From CAZVBV01 sp964509975 (GTDB lineage Bacteria; Patescibacteriota; Gracilibacteria; UBA4473), in NCBI GenBank assembly GCA_964509975.1, contig CAZDZO010000008.1, forward strand, positions 1-42,068: DNA of 42,068 bases, in the 5' to 3' direction. Under the pieces are notes generated by a model, which saw only the letters and a list, made by a program, of their open reading frames with translations, was not told the DNA's origin and made no database searches. The translations under genes and the position numbers were made by a program. Shown here one piece after another: positions 1-8,420 of this stretch (within the stretch, counting starts at the first letter, position 1; every line of letters begins with the position of its first letter).

Positions 1-2023
1 AATTTCGGAAGAAAAGATATTTCTTTTCTCGCACGAACGGTTTGAACTTCCTCCCACCTCCTTCGTAAAACTTTCCGAAGAATTCGATAAATTGGAGACG
101 TCCAGAATGAACAAAAGCTCCAAGAAGAGAAAGGGCAAAGTTAAGTGAGTGGCCAAAAACGATAACAATTATCGCTACAACAACTCCAATAGCTGGGTGC
201 GGCATCATGCTGCTTAAAATCCCAGCGGTCAAATTCATAGCAAATCCAATCACTCCCGTCGCAAGCCCCAAGGCCATAATACGAGAATAACTGAGCAAGT
301 CAGATACGTATCCGGTAATGTTGTACAACCCCAAAATTCCAGACAACGGTTTAAGCAACCAAATCTTTTGTTTCCGTCCTTGTGTAAGGACAAGGATACC
401 GGCGGCAACAAGAACGAGTGTTGTCATAAGTCCTTTATCCAAGAAGCCAACAAAATCAGCCGCTACATAGAAAACAATCATAAGAAGCAAGAAGAACCAT
501 GCCAATGGATCACAAATCGCATCCACGTAATCACCATTTTTCATTTGTCTATAGAAGTCCAAGAATACTCCCGTCAAAAGCTGGATCATTCCCAGTCCCA
601 TCGCAAGTCCGAGGAATAAAATGGGTCCTTGTCCTACCATTGGGTCAATGAATTGTCCGCGGAAAGGATTCACTCCTTCTATTCCTGCTACAAAGTCTGG
701 ATTGAGTAAGAAACTTGGTGCTTGTTCTGGTGTCATTCCAAAGTATCCACCAAGGAATATTCCTCCCAATGTTGCCCCTACTCCACACAAGAAAAGCAGA
801 AAGAGTCCGTCTTTTGCTGTTCGTGAGAATTTCCCAAGAAGAAGGAAGTATGCAGAAACAAGTGTCAAAATCATTCCATATCCCACATCTGATAAACAAA
901 GTCCGAAGAACACAAAGAAGAAGGGGGCCAAGTAAACGGTTGGATCAATATCCTTCGCTCCTGGCAATGCAAACATCTCTGTAATTGGTTCAAAGGAAGC
1001 AATTCCTCGTCTGTTTTTTACCAAAACAGGTTCTTCTTCATTTTCCTTCGCTTCAATTTTTTCAATAGAAACTTCTCCTGCAAATGCGTTTTGAAGCCAC
1101 ACGGTAAAACTATCAAACGATTTTTTTGGCATCCATGCCTCAAAAGCAAAGAGGTTCTTTGTCTTGAGCATTTTGTGTTGAATGTCATTCTTTGTCTTTC
1201 CCCATGTGTTGTAATCACAAAGGATTCGAAGATCATCAAGATTCTCGGCGAGTTCTTTCACTCTCGTTTCAAGCTTCTCTCGTTTTTCAACGAATTCTTT
1301 TTCTTCTTTTTCAAATGTGTACAACACTTCTCGTGGTTTCTTTCCATAAGCGTCAGCAAATTCAACCGAGAAATCAAATTCTTCGAATCGCATTCTGGTC
1401 AAAATTTCCGAAACGAGTGATTCAACACTATTATCTGCCGTCACACGGAAGTACACTTTCCCATTTTCTTCTGCAAAGATATCCATATCAATAAGATTGG
1501 ATTCTCCCAAAAGTTCTTCCATAAGTGTTTTTTGTTGTGCCTTGGCAACCGATCCTACCCATGATTTTGTCGTTTCGGTAGAATAGTCTACTTCAATAGA
1601 CATCTTAAAGAGTTTGAATGGTTCAAGTTCTTCTCGTTTCTTTCTAATCTTCACGACTTCATTCTTATATCGTACCAAATTTTCTTCCGCTTCTTCTGCT
1701 TCTTGAAAAATCTCATCTGACTTTACACTAAATGCTTTCACTCGTGCCTTTGCGTCTTCTTCACTCATAACAAGCTTTCCGCCAGAGAGCATTGAATCTG
1801 CTTGTGTTTTCATCGTCTCGTACGGTTTGAGAAACTTAATAACACCATCAATTCGCGCCAAATCATAGACTCCAAAATGTTCTTCTGTTTCCACTTCTCC
1901 TGTATTGAGGTCGGATGTGTCCACAATTTCCAAGAGCCCGCTTCGATGCAATTCTTGCATCAAAATCTTGTAGTGTGTTCTGAATCCGGTCACTAATACT
2001 TTTTGAAGTACGACTTTTGCCAT
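1..2023 (-). CDS. atpI: V/A-type ATP synthase subunit I (C-terminus just off the window)
   Basis: This is the membrane stator subunit of a rotary V/A-type ATPase, which works with the proteolipid ring in ion translocation. About 674 residues are visible. The N-terminal half is soluble and charged, with heptad-like Glu/Lys segments (roughly residues 60-130 and 230-290). The C-terminal half has about seven hydrophobic segments. The end carries the family signature: a histidine-containing membrane helix (GHSLNFALSLLGAFVHSGRL), then EFFGKFYEGGG and a KPF motif. The frame is open to base 2, so only the last few codons are missing. The ATG at 2023 lies 3 nt after the stop of the upstream stalk-subunit gene, which implies co-transcription. 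The remaining ATPase genes should lie to the left of the window. The family call is secure. Confidence 0.93.
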   Translation of the reverse strand, partial: MAKVVLQKVLVTGFRTHYKILMQELHRSGLLEIVDTSDLNTGEVETEEHFGVYDLARIDGVIKFLKPYETMKTQADSMLSGGKLVMSEEDAKARVKAFSVKSDEIFQEAEEAEENLVRYKNEVVKIRKKREELEPFKLFKMSIEVDYSTETTKSWVGSVAKAQQKTLMEELLGESNLIDMDIFAEENGKVYFRVTADNSVESLVSEILTRMRFEEFDFSVEFADAYGKKPREVLYTFEKEEKEFVEKREKLETRVKELAENLDDLRILCDYNTWGKTKNDIQHKMLKTKNLFAFEAWMPKKSFDSFTVWLQNAFAGEVSIEKIEAKENEEEPVLVKNRRGIASFEPITEMFALPGAKDIDPTVYLAPFFFVFFGLCLSDVGYGMILTLVSAYFLLLGKFSRTAKDGLFLLFLCGVGATLGGIFLGGYFGMTPEQAPSFLLNPDFVAGIEGVNPFRGQFIDPMVGQGPILFLGLAMGLGMIQLLTGVFLDFYRQMKNGDYVDAICDPLAWFFLLLMIVFYVAADFVGFLDKGLMTTLVLVAAGILVLTQGRKQKIWLLKPLSGILGLYNITGYVSDLLSYSRIMALGLATGVIGFAMNLTAGILSSMMPHPAIGVVVAIIVIVFGHSLNFALSLLGAFVHSGRLQFIEFFGKFYEGGGRKFKPFVREKKYLFFRN

Positions 2024-2026
2024 GGT

Positions 2027-2347
2027 TTAAATAAGTTCGTTGGTAAAAAACAAAAATGCACTTGATTGCACTTTGTTCATCTTCTTTTCTGCGTCTGATT
2101 CGAGCGCTTGTGCTTCTTTTTTCCCTTCTGTCACAAGCTGATCATATACTCCACGCATTTCTTTCTGCTTTTCCGCCAATTTCTCTTTGGCTTTTGTTCG
2201 AGATTTTTCTAAATTTTTTCCTCGATTTTCTGTGAGTTTTTGTTGCTCTTTGCCGAGTTCGTTTTTCTTTTTTTCAAGCGCTTTTTCAATCAATTGTTGC
2301 GCTTCTGATTCGGCCTTCTGGATGCGGGTTAGAAAATCGTCGCTCAT
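2027..2347 (-). CDS. V/A-type ATPase peripheral stalk subunit G/H-like
   Basis: The product is a small (106 aa), very charged, almost entirely coiled-coil protein, rich in Glu, Lys, Gln and Ala with no hydrophobic core. This fits the G/H subunit of V/A-type ATPases, which pairs with subunit E in the peripheral stalk. Sequence identity in this family is weak, so the call rests on composition, length and position directly before subunit I (3-nt spacing). I start it at the ATG at 2347 (MSDDFLTRIQKAE). The frame stays open for 15 codons upstream to another ATG, but that extension is not coiled-coil. A generic coiled-coil protein cannot be fully excluded. Confidence 0.75.
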   Translation of the reverse strand: MSDDFLTRIQKAESEAQQLIEKALEKKKNELGKEQQKLTENRGKNLEKSRTKAKEKLAEKQKEMRGVYDQLVTEGKKEAQALESDAEKKMNKVQSSAFLFFTNELI

Positions 2348-2424
2348 GAGTGGGTGTGAAAATTTGTCGCGCGTAGTTTCACAAACTTTCAAATATTGTC
2401 AACCGAAAATGGGAGAAAATGAAG

Positions 2425-2495
2425 CGATTTACGATTTACGATTGGCGATTGTCGATTTTAAAAATCCGAAATCTGAAATCGAAAATCAAAAAATC
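2425..2495. repeat. degenerate short-period repeat (CGATTTA / GAAATC units)
   Basis: The segment is built from repeated CGATTTA/CGATT units followed by the inverted type (GAAATC, GAAAATC), so it can fold on itself. It lies upstream of the TPR gene promoter and has no coding potential. Comparable low-complexity words occur near 32920-32965 and 40960-41020. Confidence 0.5.
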
Positions 2496-2550
2496 ATCTC
2501 ATTGGAACGAAGTTCAAAATAGTAGTTTATTTTTATGAACAGCATAAAGT

Positions 2551-2578
2551 TGAAAATTGCCTCTCGTCCCCTATAATC
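2551..2578 (+). promoter_or_regulatory. sigma-70-type promoter of the TPR gene
   Basis: TTGAAA (2551-2556), a 16-nt spacer and a perfect TATAAT (2573-2578). The ATG at 2588 is only 9 nt past the -10 box, so the transcript would have almost no leader. Confidence 0.75.
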
Positions 2579-2587
2579 CCCCTCGAA

Positions 2588-4102
2588 ATGAAAAAACGAA
2601 CTTTTTGGTGGCTTTCATGTGGACTCGCCGTTTTAATTCTGGCTTCTGTCGTATGGGTTTTTGCTGAACCCATTGGACATTTCTTTGCCTATGAATCATC
2701 TTCTGTTGGTACAAAAAAACTCGAAGGGATTAAGCGCAAAACTTCTTATCAAGGCCGACTACGAGAAGCACAAAAACTCATTGATCATGAGTATTTTTCA
2801 CTTGCAACAATAGAACTTTCCTCTGCTATTCAAGAAAAACCTAAAGTGATTGATCCCTACCTCCTTCTTGGAGAAATTTATATTCGAACCCTTGATACGA
2901 ATAAATTAGGAAACTTAATTGCCCAACTCAAAAAGGATTTTTCAACCAGTCCAGATGTCGTTGTTCTGGAAGGTCGGAAACTTATATCAGAAGAACACTT
3001 TGCCGAAGCACTCGAATTCTTTAAAAAAGAAGGCAAAGATCTGAGTCCTGAGCTAAAGTTCTATCACGCGGTCTTGCTTTCTTTGCAAAACAATCACACA
3101 GGTGCCAAAGCAATTTTAGAAGAATTACGAGGTCTTCCTGCCCGTTCTGACAATTGGACTGATTCCCCTACCAAACGAGCACAAGCACTTACTTCTTTCG
3201 GAGATAAAGTGAAAGATTTATACAATGTGTACGGAGAATTCGAAAGTTTAAGTGAGGGAAAAAATCCACATCTTTTTGGACTTATTGGAAAAGTACTCGC
3301 ACAACACAACGAAAATATTCTTGCAAAGAAATTTGCTGAAATTGCTATCAAAGAAGATATCGATTATGTCGATGCATGGATCGTGAGAGGGTTTGCAAAT
3401 CTACAACTTGAAGAACATGAAGTCGCCCTCCAAGACCTTCGTCATGCCTACGAGCTTGATCCTATCCGACCACAAACACATTATTTCCTGGCCCTTGCTT
3501 TACACAAAGTTGGAGAAGACGAAGAAGCGATTTTGTTTTTTGAAAAATCCCTTGAGCACGATTTTGAATTTAGTGATGAGGTCCGTTGGAAACTGGTAGA
3601 ACTTTTTACTGCAGAACAAAAATACGATCGTGTTATTGAACTCTATCAAGATTTACTCGATACGGATTCAGAACCTCAGAAGTTTGTTTCTGCTATCCAC
3701 ACAGCCGTAGATATTTTAAAGAAACCAGACATTGCTCTCGGCTTTGCAGAGAAGCTTATTGCTGATGATCCAGACAGCGCCTTTGCTTTGAACATGTATG
3801 GATGGGCACTTGTTGTGAACAAAAAATTTGTTCAAGCAGAACAAACTCTTTCAAAAGCCAAGAAGCTCGAGCCTCTCAATCCTCGAACATTTCTTAACCT
3901 TGGACTTCTCTACGAAGAACAATCTAAATTTGCCGAAGCAAAAGAATTTTACAAAAAAAGTTACGATCTAGGAAAAGAGGCCGAAGGAAAAACTGCGACT
4001 GCCGTAACAAACTTGGCTGCTGAAAAGTACAATGAACTTATCGCTCGTACAGAACGACCAGAAGAACAAGAAGCACCGGTTAATCCTGAGAATTCACCGT
4101 AA
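2588..4102 (+). CDS. membrane-anchored TPR-repeat protein
   Basis: The 504-residue protein has one N-terminal hydrophobic segment (about residues 8-27) that would act as an uncleaved signal anchor, so the rest should be outside the membrane. From about residue 55 it is made of alpha-helical tetratricopeptide repeats. Clear examples are near residues 255-320 (HEVALQDLRHAYELDP, then EEAILFFEKSLEHD) and 400-455 (FVQAEQTLSKAKKLEPLNP, then FAEAKEFYKKSYDLG). The C-terminus is an acidic, proline-containing tail. TPR proteins are scaffolds for protein-protein contacts; the partner cannot be read from the sequence. It is monocistronic, with its own promoter and repeat-rich DNA downstream. Confidence 0.88.
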   Translation: MKKRTFWWLSCGLAVLILASVVWVFAEPIGHFFAYESSSVGTKKLEGIKRKTSYQGRLREAQKLIDHEYFSLATIELSSAIQEKPKVIDPYLLLGEIYIRTLDTNKLGNLIAQLKKDFSTSPDVVVLEGRKLISEEHFAEALEFFKKEGKDLSPELKFYHAVLLSLQNNHTGAKAILEELRGLPARSDNWTDSPTKRAQALTSFGDKVKDLYNVYGEFESLSEGKNPHLFGLIGKVLAQHNENILAKKFAEIAIKEDIDYVDAWIVRGFANLQLEEHEVALQDLRHAYELDPIRPQTHYFLALALHKVGEDEEAILFFEKSLEHDFEFSDEVRWKLVELFTAEQKYDRVIELYQDLLDTDSEPQKFVSAIHTAVDILKKPDIALGFAEKLIADDPDSAFALNMYGWALVVNKKFVQAEQTLSKAKKLEPLNPRTFLNLGLLYEEQSKFAEAKEFYKKSYDLGKEAEGKTATAVTNLAAEKYNELIARTERPEEQEAPVNPENSP

Positions 4103-4107
4103 GAGTA

Positions 4108-4141
4108 GTTTAAGAGTAAAGGAGTTTAAAAGTTAAAGAGT
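4108..4141. repeat. purine-rich AAGTTAAAGAGT-type tract
   Basis: A short tract of repeated (A)AGAGTTTAAAAG/AAAGAGTT words lies directly behind the TPR gene. Related tracts, some on the other strand, lie at 10742-10786, 17093-17132 and 34082-34155, each just after or between genes. Confidence 0.45.
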
Positions 4142-4204
4142 TCTCCCGATTTATTCGGAAATCTTTGATATTACTTTCCCCCGTCATCCTCGTTTGGCGA
4201 ACCG

Positions 4205-4445
4205 TTTGTCATTCTGAGCGGAACAAAGTGGAGCCGAAGAATCCCTTAGTCTACAATTTCTTCGGTTAAATCTTGCCATATCGGATTCATATCTTTCCCT
4301 CATCCTTTGACTTGATCAAAGGATCTATTATGGATCCTCTAATTAAATTAGAGGATGAGGAAGTAGTGAAAATGTCGCTGGATCATTGGAAGGGACCCTT
4401 CGATGAAGCCTGTCCTCGACGAGATCGGGGACTCAAGGTGACAAA
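4205..4445. repeat. REPIN-like dispersed repeat, diverged copy with internal hairpins
   Basis: The ends are inverted relative to each other: TTTGTCATTCTGAGCGGAAC at the left, and a right end running AAGGGACCCTTCGA...CTCAAGGTGACAAA. The same termini bound the elements at 16880-17047, 32723-32900 and 38810-38964, but the middle differs. Here it holds two perfect-stem hairpins, about 4307-4335 (CTTTGA/TCAAAG) and about 4332-4360 (CCTCTAAT/ATTAGAGG). This accounts for the gene-free stretch 4103-4503. Confidence 0.65.
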
Positions 4446-4503
4446 AGAATCTTGTTTTTGAATAAAAGATACAACCGTCTTATTTCATATTTTTTTCACT
4501 TCC

Positions 4504-6549
4504 TTACGCCGCTCTCCTTCGAGACAGCATCAAGATTCCTCCTCCCGCCAAGACCGCAATAATGATGGGCCAAATAGGAGTGGTTCCTCCTGATTTTTCT
4601 AGTTCGTCAGGCTCTGGCGCTGAAGTATACATATCGTCATGTGCACCAGCTGTCATGGCAAATACTTTTTCACTTGAAGGACTCTCATTTCCCATATCAT
4701 CGATAGCCACCACTTGAAAGTAATATTCCTTGTCATCGGCGAGTCCGTCTATATACCATTGAGTTCGGTTATCTGGGACAACATTGAAATCGCCTTCATC
4801 AGTATCCGCTTCTCCAAAAAGAACCCGATAATTCGCAATACCAGAATCATCTTTTGCGGGAGACCAAAACAGGGTTACTTTCCCGTCACCACTTTCTGTA
4901 GAAAGATTCGTAACAGCTGTCGGAGCAATTGGATTTTCCGTACTAATTTCATCACATCCTGAAACACGAATTAAAGCCGCATTTGGAAAGTCTGTTTGAT
5001 TCCCTAGTAAATCAGCTGCATTCGCATCAAGGGGAAATTCTCCACATTCTTGAGGGGCACTTAAATCTGCCACAAATGCATCTCCCTGCATTTTGTGCGC
5101 TGTCAAAATACCTCTGAATATTGAGTTTGCTCCTGACAGTGGTTCGTCGGCTGTAATGGTTACTGTAAAAGGTTGTCCTTTTTTCAAATCACCCGTTGGA
5201 TTCACATTGATCGTAATATTTGATGGAGGCGATTGATCAATTCGAATCGTGAGTTCATTGGAAATCAATTGCTGATTTGCTGTGCAAGTAGCTTTGAATA
5301 TATGGATTCCATCTCCCAATCTTGGTGTTTGATAGAGGAAGTTCCCTCGTGGATCAACTGTAAGATTCGTTGTAAGGACCGTTGGACCATCTACCAAATC
5401 AACCGCATCACATTTATTCGCTTCTCCTGTAATAGTGACACGTGCCGATCTATATGTCCCTGGCCGAGGAGTAATCAGGGCAATGGATTCATCTCCTGGT
5501 GGAATTCGTATACTATCTCCACTGAGCGTCACACGCAGTTCTAGTTCCCCCGCTCGACGAAAGTCGGCTAAGTCGTGCACCGCCAAAGTTTGCGTCCCTG
5601 GCGTTTGGAACGTGAATGCCAAAAAGAAGGAATGTTCCCCCTGGTCTTCTGAGGTAAACCGATAATCAGCCGGAAGGTCTGCTCTGTCGTCACTCGAAGA
5701 GAATCGAACCGTTCCACGGAACGTTGGGACAATGTCTCCTTCTTGATCCCGTGCCACAATTTTGGCAGTAATATCCTGTCCAATAGTTATATCTGTTTTT
5801 ACATTTTCAAATGTAAAATACGCCACATCCGCGCCTCCTTCATCATCAAAAAGTTGTGCTTTGAGGTATTCTCCAAAACTTTCATCAGAAGACCCGACAT
5901 TCCCCAAAAGACTGTTAGATAAGAAAAATACTACTTCTGATTTTTGGAAGAGAAGCGTGTCATCGGCTAAAACCGAAAGCGTGGAAACGCCCGGTGTTTG
6001 AGAAGACACTTTTCCATTTACCTGTCCGTATTCATCAGAAGCTCCCATCGCAATGACGGCGTCTTCGTTTCGTGTAGAAAACACTTTCACACTTTCCCCA
6101 ATAACAGGATTCCCAAAGGCGTCTCTCAGTGCTACTGAAAAATGTGCCTGTGCCTCGCCATCTGCTTCGACTGATTTATCTTGGAATTCGATAGCCGAAC
6201 GATACGCTGACACGGGCCCTGCAAAGACTTGAAAGTTTTGAGAAACTGTTTCTATCGCTCGGAGTACATGCAATGTATAGTCTCCAGATTTTTGGAAATG
6301 GAGATTGTGAAGCGTTGATCGAAAAATTCCAAACTCGTCGGCTTGTGCATCAAAAATGATTGAATTCTGCCCTGGTCGGGCAATCTGTACGTCTACATTT
6401 TCATTGGAGAAAAGCCCTGATACCCGCACGTTAATATCTTCTCCTGCTATGCTATCGGGTATTAAAACCTGCGGTGCAGCTGCCGAAGCTACTCCTCCGA
6501 GGAGGAACAGCACTGAAACGATGCCGAATATTTTTGTGTTGAGGTGCAT
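4504..6549 (-). CDS. secreted Ig-like / fibronectin type III surface protein with C-terminal membrane anchor
   Basis: The product has an N-terminal signal sequence (hydrophobic IFGIVSVLFLLGGVASAAA), then about 600 extracellular residues, then a C-terminal transmembrane helix and an arginine-rich tail (SRRRAA). It would be a surface protein fixed in the membrane by its C-terminus. The middle is a chain of beta-sandwich domains. Two stretches resemble bacterial Ig-like (Big/invasin) domains with the 'DAFGNPV'-type motif. A fibronectin type III domain lies near the C-terminus (APTAVTNLSTESGDGKVTLF, then YYFQVVAIDDMGNES). I chose the ATG at 6549, preceded by GGAA 7 nt upstream. The in-frame ATG at 6600 directly abuts the T-run of the preceding gene's terminator and is unlikely. 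Ligand unknown. Confidence 0.85.
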   Translation of the reverse strand: MHLNTKIFGIVSVLFLLGGVASAAAPQVLIPDSIAGEDINVRVSGLFSNENVDVQIARPGQNSIIFDAQADEFGIFRSTLHNLHFQKSGDYTLHVLRAIETVSQNFQVFAGPVSAYRSAIEFQDKSVEADGEAQAHFSVALRDAFGNPVIGESVKVFSTRNEDAVIAMGASDEYGQVNGKVSSQTPGVSTLSVLADDTLLFQKSEVVFFLSNSLLGNVGSSDESFGEYLKAQLFDDEGGADVAYFTFENVKTDITIGQDITAKIVARDQEGDIVPTFRGTVRFSSSDDRADLPADYRFTSEDQGEHSFFLAFTFQTPGTQTLAVHDLADFRRAGELELRVTLSGDSIRIPPGDESIALITPRPGTYRSARVTITGEANKCDAVDLVDGPTVLTTNLTVDPRGNFLYQTPRLGDGIHIFKATCTANQQLISNELTIRIDQSPPSNITINVNPTGDLKKGQPFTVTITADEPLSGANSIFRGILTAHKMQGDAFVADLSAPQECGEFPLDANAADLLGNQTDFPNAALIRVSGCDEISTENPIAPTAVTNLSTESGDGKVTLFWSPAKDDSGIANYRVLFGEADTDEGDFNVVPDNRTQWYIDGLADDKEYYFQVVAIDDMGNESPSSEKVFAMTAGAHDDMYTSAPEPDELEKSGGTTPIWPIIIAVLAGGGILMLSRRRAA

Positions 6550-6602
6550 TTTTTCATTCCACATGGTAGCACAAATACCGATTTTGGAAAAAATTTTCAT
6601 AG

Positions 6603-6627
6603 AAAAAAAGGCTCAGGGATCTGAGCC
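6603..6627 (-). terminator. intrinsic terminator of the 6655-6867 gene
   Basis: Perfect 7-bp stem GGCTCAG/CTGAGCC with a 4-nt loop, followed on the minus strand by a run of seven T. It lies 28 nt after the stop of the small membrane protein gene. Confidence 0.88.
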
Positions 6628-6654
6628 TTTAATTTACACTAACCTTTTGGATAA

Positions 6655-6867
6655 CTAATTAAGCTTCAATGCTTTTTCCGCATTCAACTTCTCAATACCT
6701 ATCCAAAGGAATACTGCCCCCAGAACAAAGAATACTAATGCAGCTAATCCGCTATTTGCTTCTAAGTTTCCAGAAACGGAAATACTTCCCCCTTTTACAG
6801 CGAGGGCTCCTATTGTCAACAACAATAAGATTACTCCAACAACAATTTGAAGAATTGCCTTAAACAT
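6655..6867 (-). CDS. small two-helix membrane protein
   Basis: The 70-residue protein has two strongly hydrophobic segments (about residues 3-24 and 41-60) joined by a polar Gly/Ser/Asn-rich loop. The C-terminus is charged (EKLNAEKALKLN). I do not recognise the family. Its reality is supported by its own terminator downstream and a long leader upstream containing an inverted repeat. A 71-residue two-helix protein at 38394-38609 has a similar arrangement (leader hairpin, own terminator), although the sequences do not obviously match. Confidence 0.7.
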   Translation of the reverse strand: MFKAILQIVVGVILLLLTIGALAVKGGSISVSGNLEANSGLAALVFFVLGAVFLWIGIEKLNAEKALKLN

Positions 6868-6875
6868 ATTATCTG

Positions 6876-6939
6876 ATTTTAAAGAGCAGTTAGTGAGCTT
6901 CTGTTGAGAAACGCACTAACCACCGTTGTTAGTTTCTAC
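6876..6939 (-). promoter_or_regulatory. leader of the 70-aa membrane protein: boxA-like word and hairpin
   Basis: On the minus strand the leader contains an inverted repeat (AGAAAC..TAAC / GTTA..GTTTCT, 6906-6939). Closer to the gene is TGCTCTTTAAAAT (6876-6888), which resembles the boxA antitermination word TGCTCTTTAACA. The ATG follows 8 nt later. The role is inferred. Confidence 0.35.
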
Positions 6940-7048
6940 GAACAAAAGTTAAGACATCACTACACCTGAATCATTTTTTTGTCAATTCTTGATAAAACTT
7001 TTTTTTTGAGGGAATATAAGCCTGAACAAATCTTAACCACTCTCAAAA

Positions 7049-7984
7049 ATGATCGTAAAGAACCCCCTCGACCTCATGATGGACGCAAAAAACGGTGGAT
7101 ATGCCATCGGTGCGTTCAACGTTAATAACATGGAAATCACACAAGCCATCGTGGCAGCCCACGCAGCAAAGAAGGCTCCGTTGATTTTGCAACTCTCAAA
7201 CGGCGCTCGGAAATATGCGAGCACCAAAATGCTCATGGATATTATTAAATCTATGGAAGCACAATACCCAGAAGTACCGATTATTGTACACCAAGATCAC
7301 GGTGATAGTTTGGAAACGTGCAAAAGTGCTATCGAGGCAGGATTTAATTCCGTAATGATCGATGCTTCCGCACTTCCTTTCGAAGAAAATATTGCCAAAA
7401 CAAAAGAGGTTGTTGATTACGCACATGCTCGAGGAGTAATCGTCGAAGGAGAACTCGGAACACTGGGCGGAATAGAAGAACACGTGCAAGTAGACGAAAA
7501 AGATGCACGACTCACTGACCCTGAAGAAGCCATTGAATTTGTAAAACGAACAGGCATCGACACACTCGCTTGTGCCATTGGAACGAGTCATGGAGCCTAC
7601 AAATTCGCCGGAGGATGCAATGTCGATGTGCCACGAGTAATTAGACTCACTGAAGTGCTCCCAGACACTCCGCTTGTCATGCACGGATCATCTAGTGTCC
7701 CTCAAGAATATGTAGAAATTGTGAACAAATACGGTGGTGATTTAGCCGGTGCGAAGGGGGTTGATGAAGCCACTATTGCTGAAGCCGTGAAACACGGAGT
7801 TGGGAAAGTGAATATCGATACGGATCTGCGACTCGTGATGACCGCTATGATTCGAAAGGTTTTCATCGAAAGTCCAAAAGAATTTGATCCACGGAAATAC
7901 CTCGGACCAGCACGAGATGAAATTCAAAAAATGGTCGAACACAAGATCGATGTTTTGGGATCTGCAGGAAAAATACGGAATTAA
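7049..7984 (+). CDS. fba: class II fructose-1,6-bisphosphate aldolase
   Basis: This zinc-dependent aldolase interconverts fructose-1,6-bisphosphate with dihydroxyacetone phosphate and glyceraldehyde-3-phosphate in glycolysis. Class II features are clear over 311 residues: GAFNVNN near residue 21, the HQDHGD metal and catalytic segment (Asp83, His84), EGELGTLGG, and the metal-ligand histidines in GTSHGAYKF and VMHGSSSVP. The C-terminal NIDTDLR phosphate-binding motif is also present. The length matches the family. An AT-rich leader with a possible -10 box (TATAAG, 7015-7020) precedes it. It stands alone, as expected for a housekeeping glycolytic gene, and faces a convergent neighbour whose stop is 4 nt away. 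Confidence 0.95.
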   Translation: MIVKNPLDLMMDAKNGGYAIGAFNVNNMEITQAIVAAHAAKKAPLILQLSNGARKYASTKMLMDIIKSMEAQYPEVPIIVHQDHGDSLETCKSAIEAGFNSVMIDASALPFEENIAKTKEVVDYAHARGVIVEGELGTLGGIEEHVQVDEKDARLTDPEEAIEFVKRTGIDTLACAIGTSHGAYKFAGGCNVDVPRVIRLTEVLPDTPLVMHGSSSVPQEYVEIVNKYGGDLAGAKGVDEATIAEAVKHGVGKVNIDTDLRLVMTAMIRKVFIESPKEFDPRKYLGPARDEIQKMVEHKIDVLGSAGKIRN

Positions 7985-7987
7985 AAC

Positions 7988-8362
7988 TTATTCCTCACTC
8001 CCTGCTGTTTCGGGATACATTATCTCATGAATTCTTTTCGCAAGACTTCCAATGTTAAATTGTGAATTGTCGACTTTCTTTTCCCCAGCGAATACAGTTT
8101 TTTTGCTGTTCACGGCATTCCAATACTCCTCTACTATGTCTAGTTCTTCTGAATCATAAATGGTCTCATCCTTTGTTATTTCTGATATCTGTTTACCCAC
8201 CTCCATCACAAGTTCCAGAACATCAATGCTATCAAACATAAACTCCAACAACGGCGTTTCTGAAGTAACATTTTTTACCAAATTGTTACTTGGATGCTTT
8301 TGTAGTCCTTCAACTAGAATTCCTTCTATTTCTTCTAAGGAAAGATTTTTTGTTTCTTCCAT
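7988..8362 (-). CDS. acyl-carrier-protein-like small acidic protein
   Basis: This 124-residue, strongly acidic, helical protein contains FDSIDVLELVMEV at about residues 43-55. It closely matches the acyl carrier protein signature (DSLD-x-VELVM), in which the serine carries 4'-phosphopantetheine. The preceding helix (LSLEEIEGILVEGLQ) and the following acidic helices also fit an ACP fold. Two things differ from a normal ACP of about 78 aa: the loop before the motif reads TPLLEFMFDS instead of the usual LGADS, and there is an extra C-terminal helix of about 40 residues. No fatty-acid or polyketide genes are nearby. I infer a carrier-like domain; whether it is modified is unknown. Confidence 0.6.
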   Translation of the reverse strand: MEETKNLSLEEIEGILVEGLQKHPSNNLVKNVTSETPLLEFMFDSIDVLELVMEVGKQISEITKDETIYDSEELDIVEEYWNAVNSKKTVFAGEKKVDNSQFNIGSLAKRIHEIMYPETAGSEE

Positions 8363-8420
8363 TCTTTTAAATTAAAAACACAATGCCTTTATCACAAAAT
8401 AACATAAACCTGTCAAGTCC

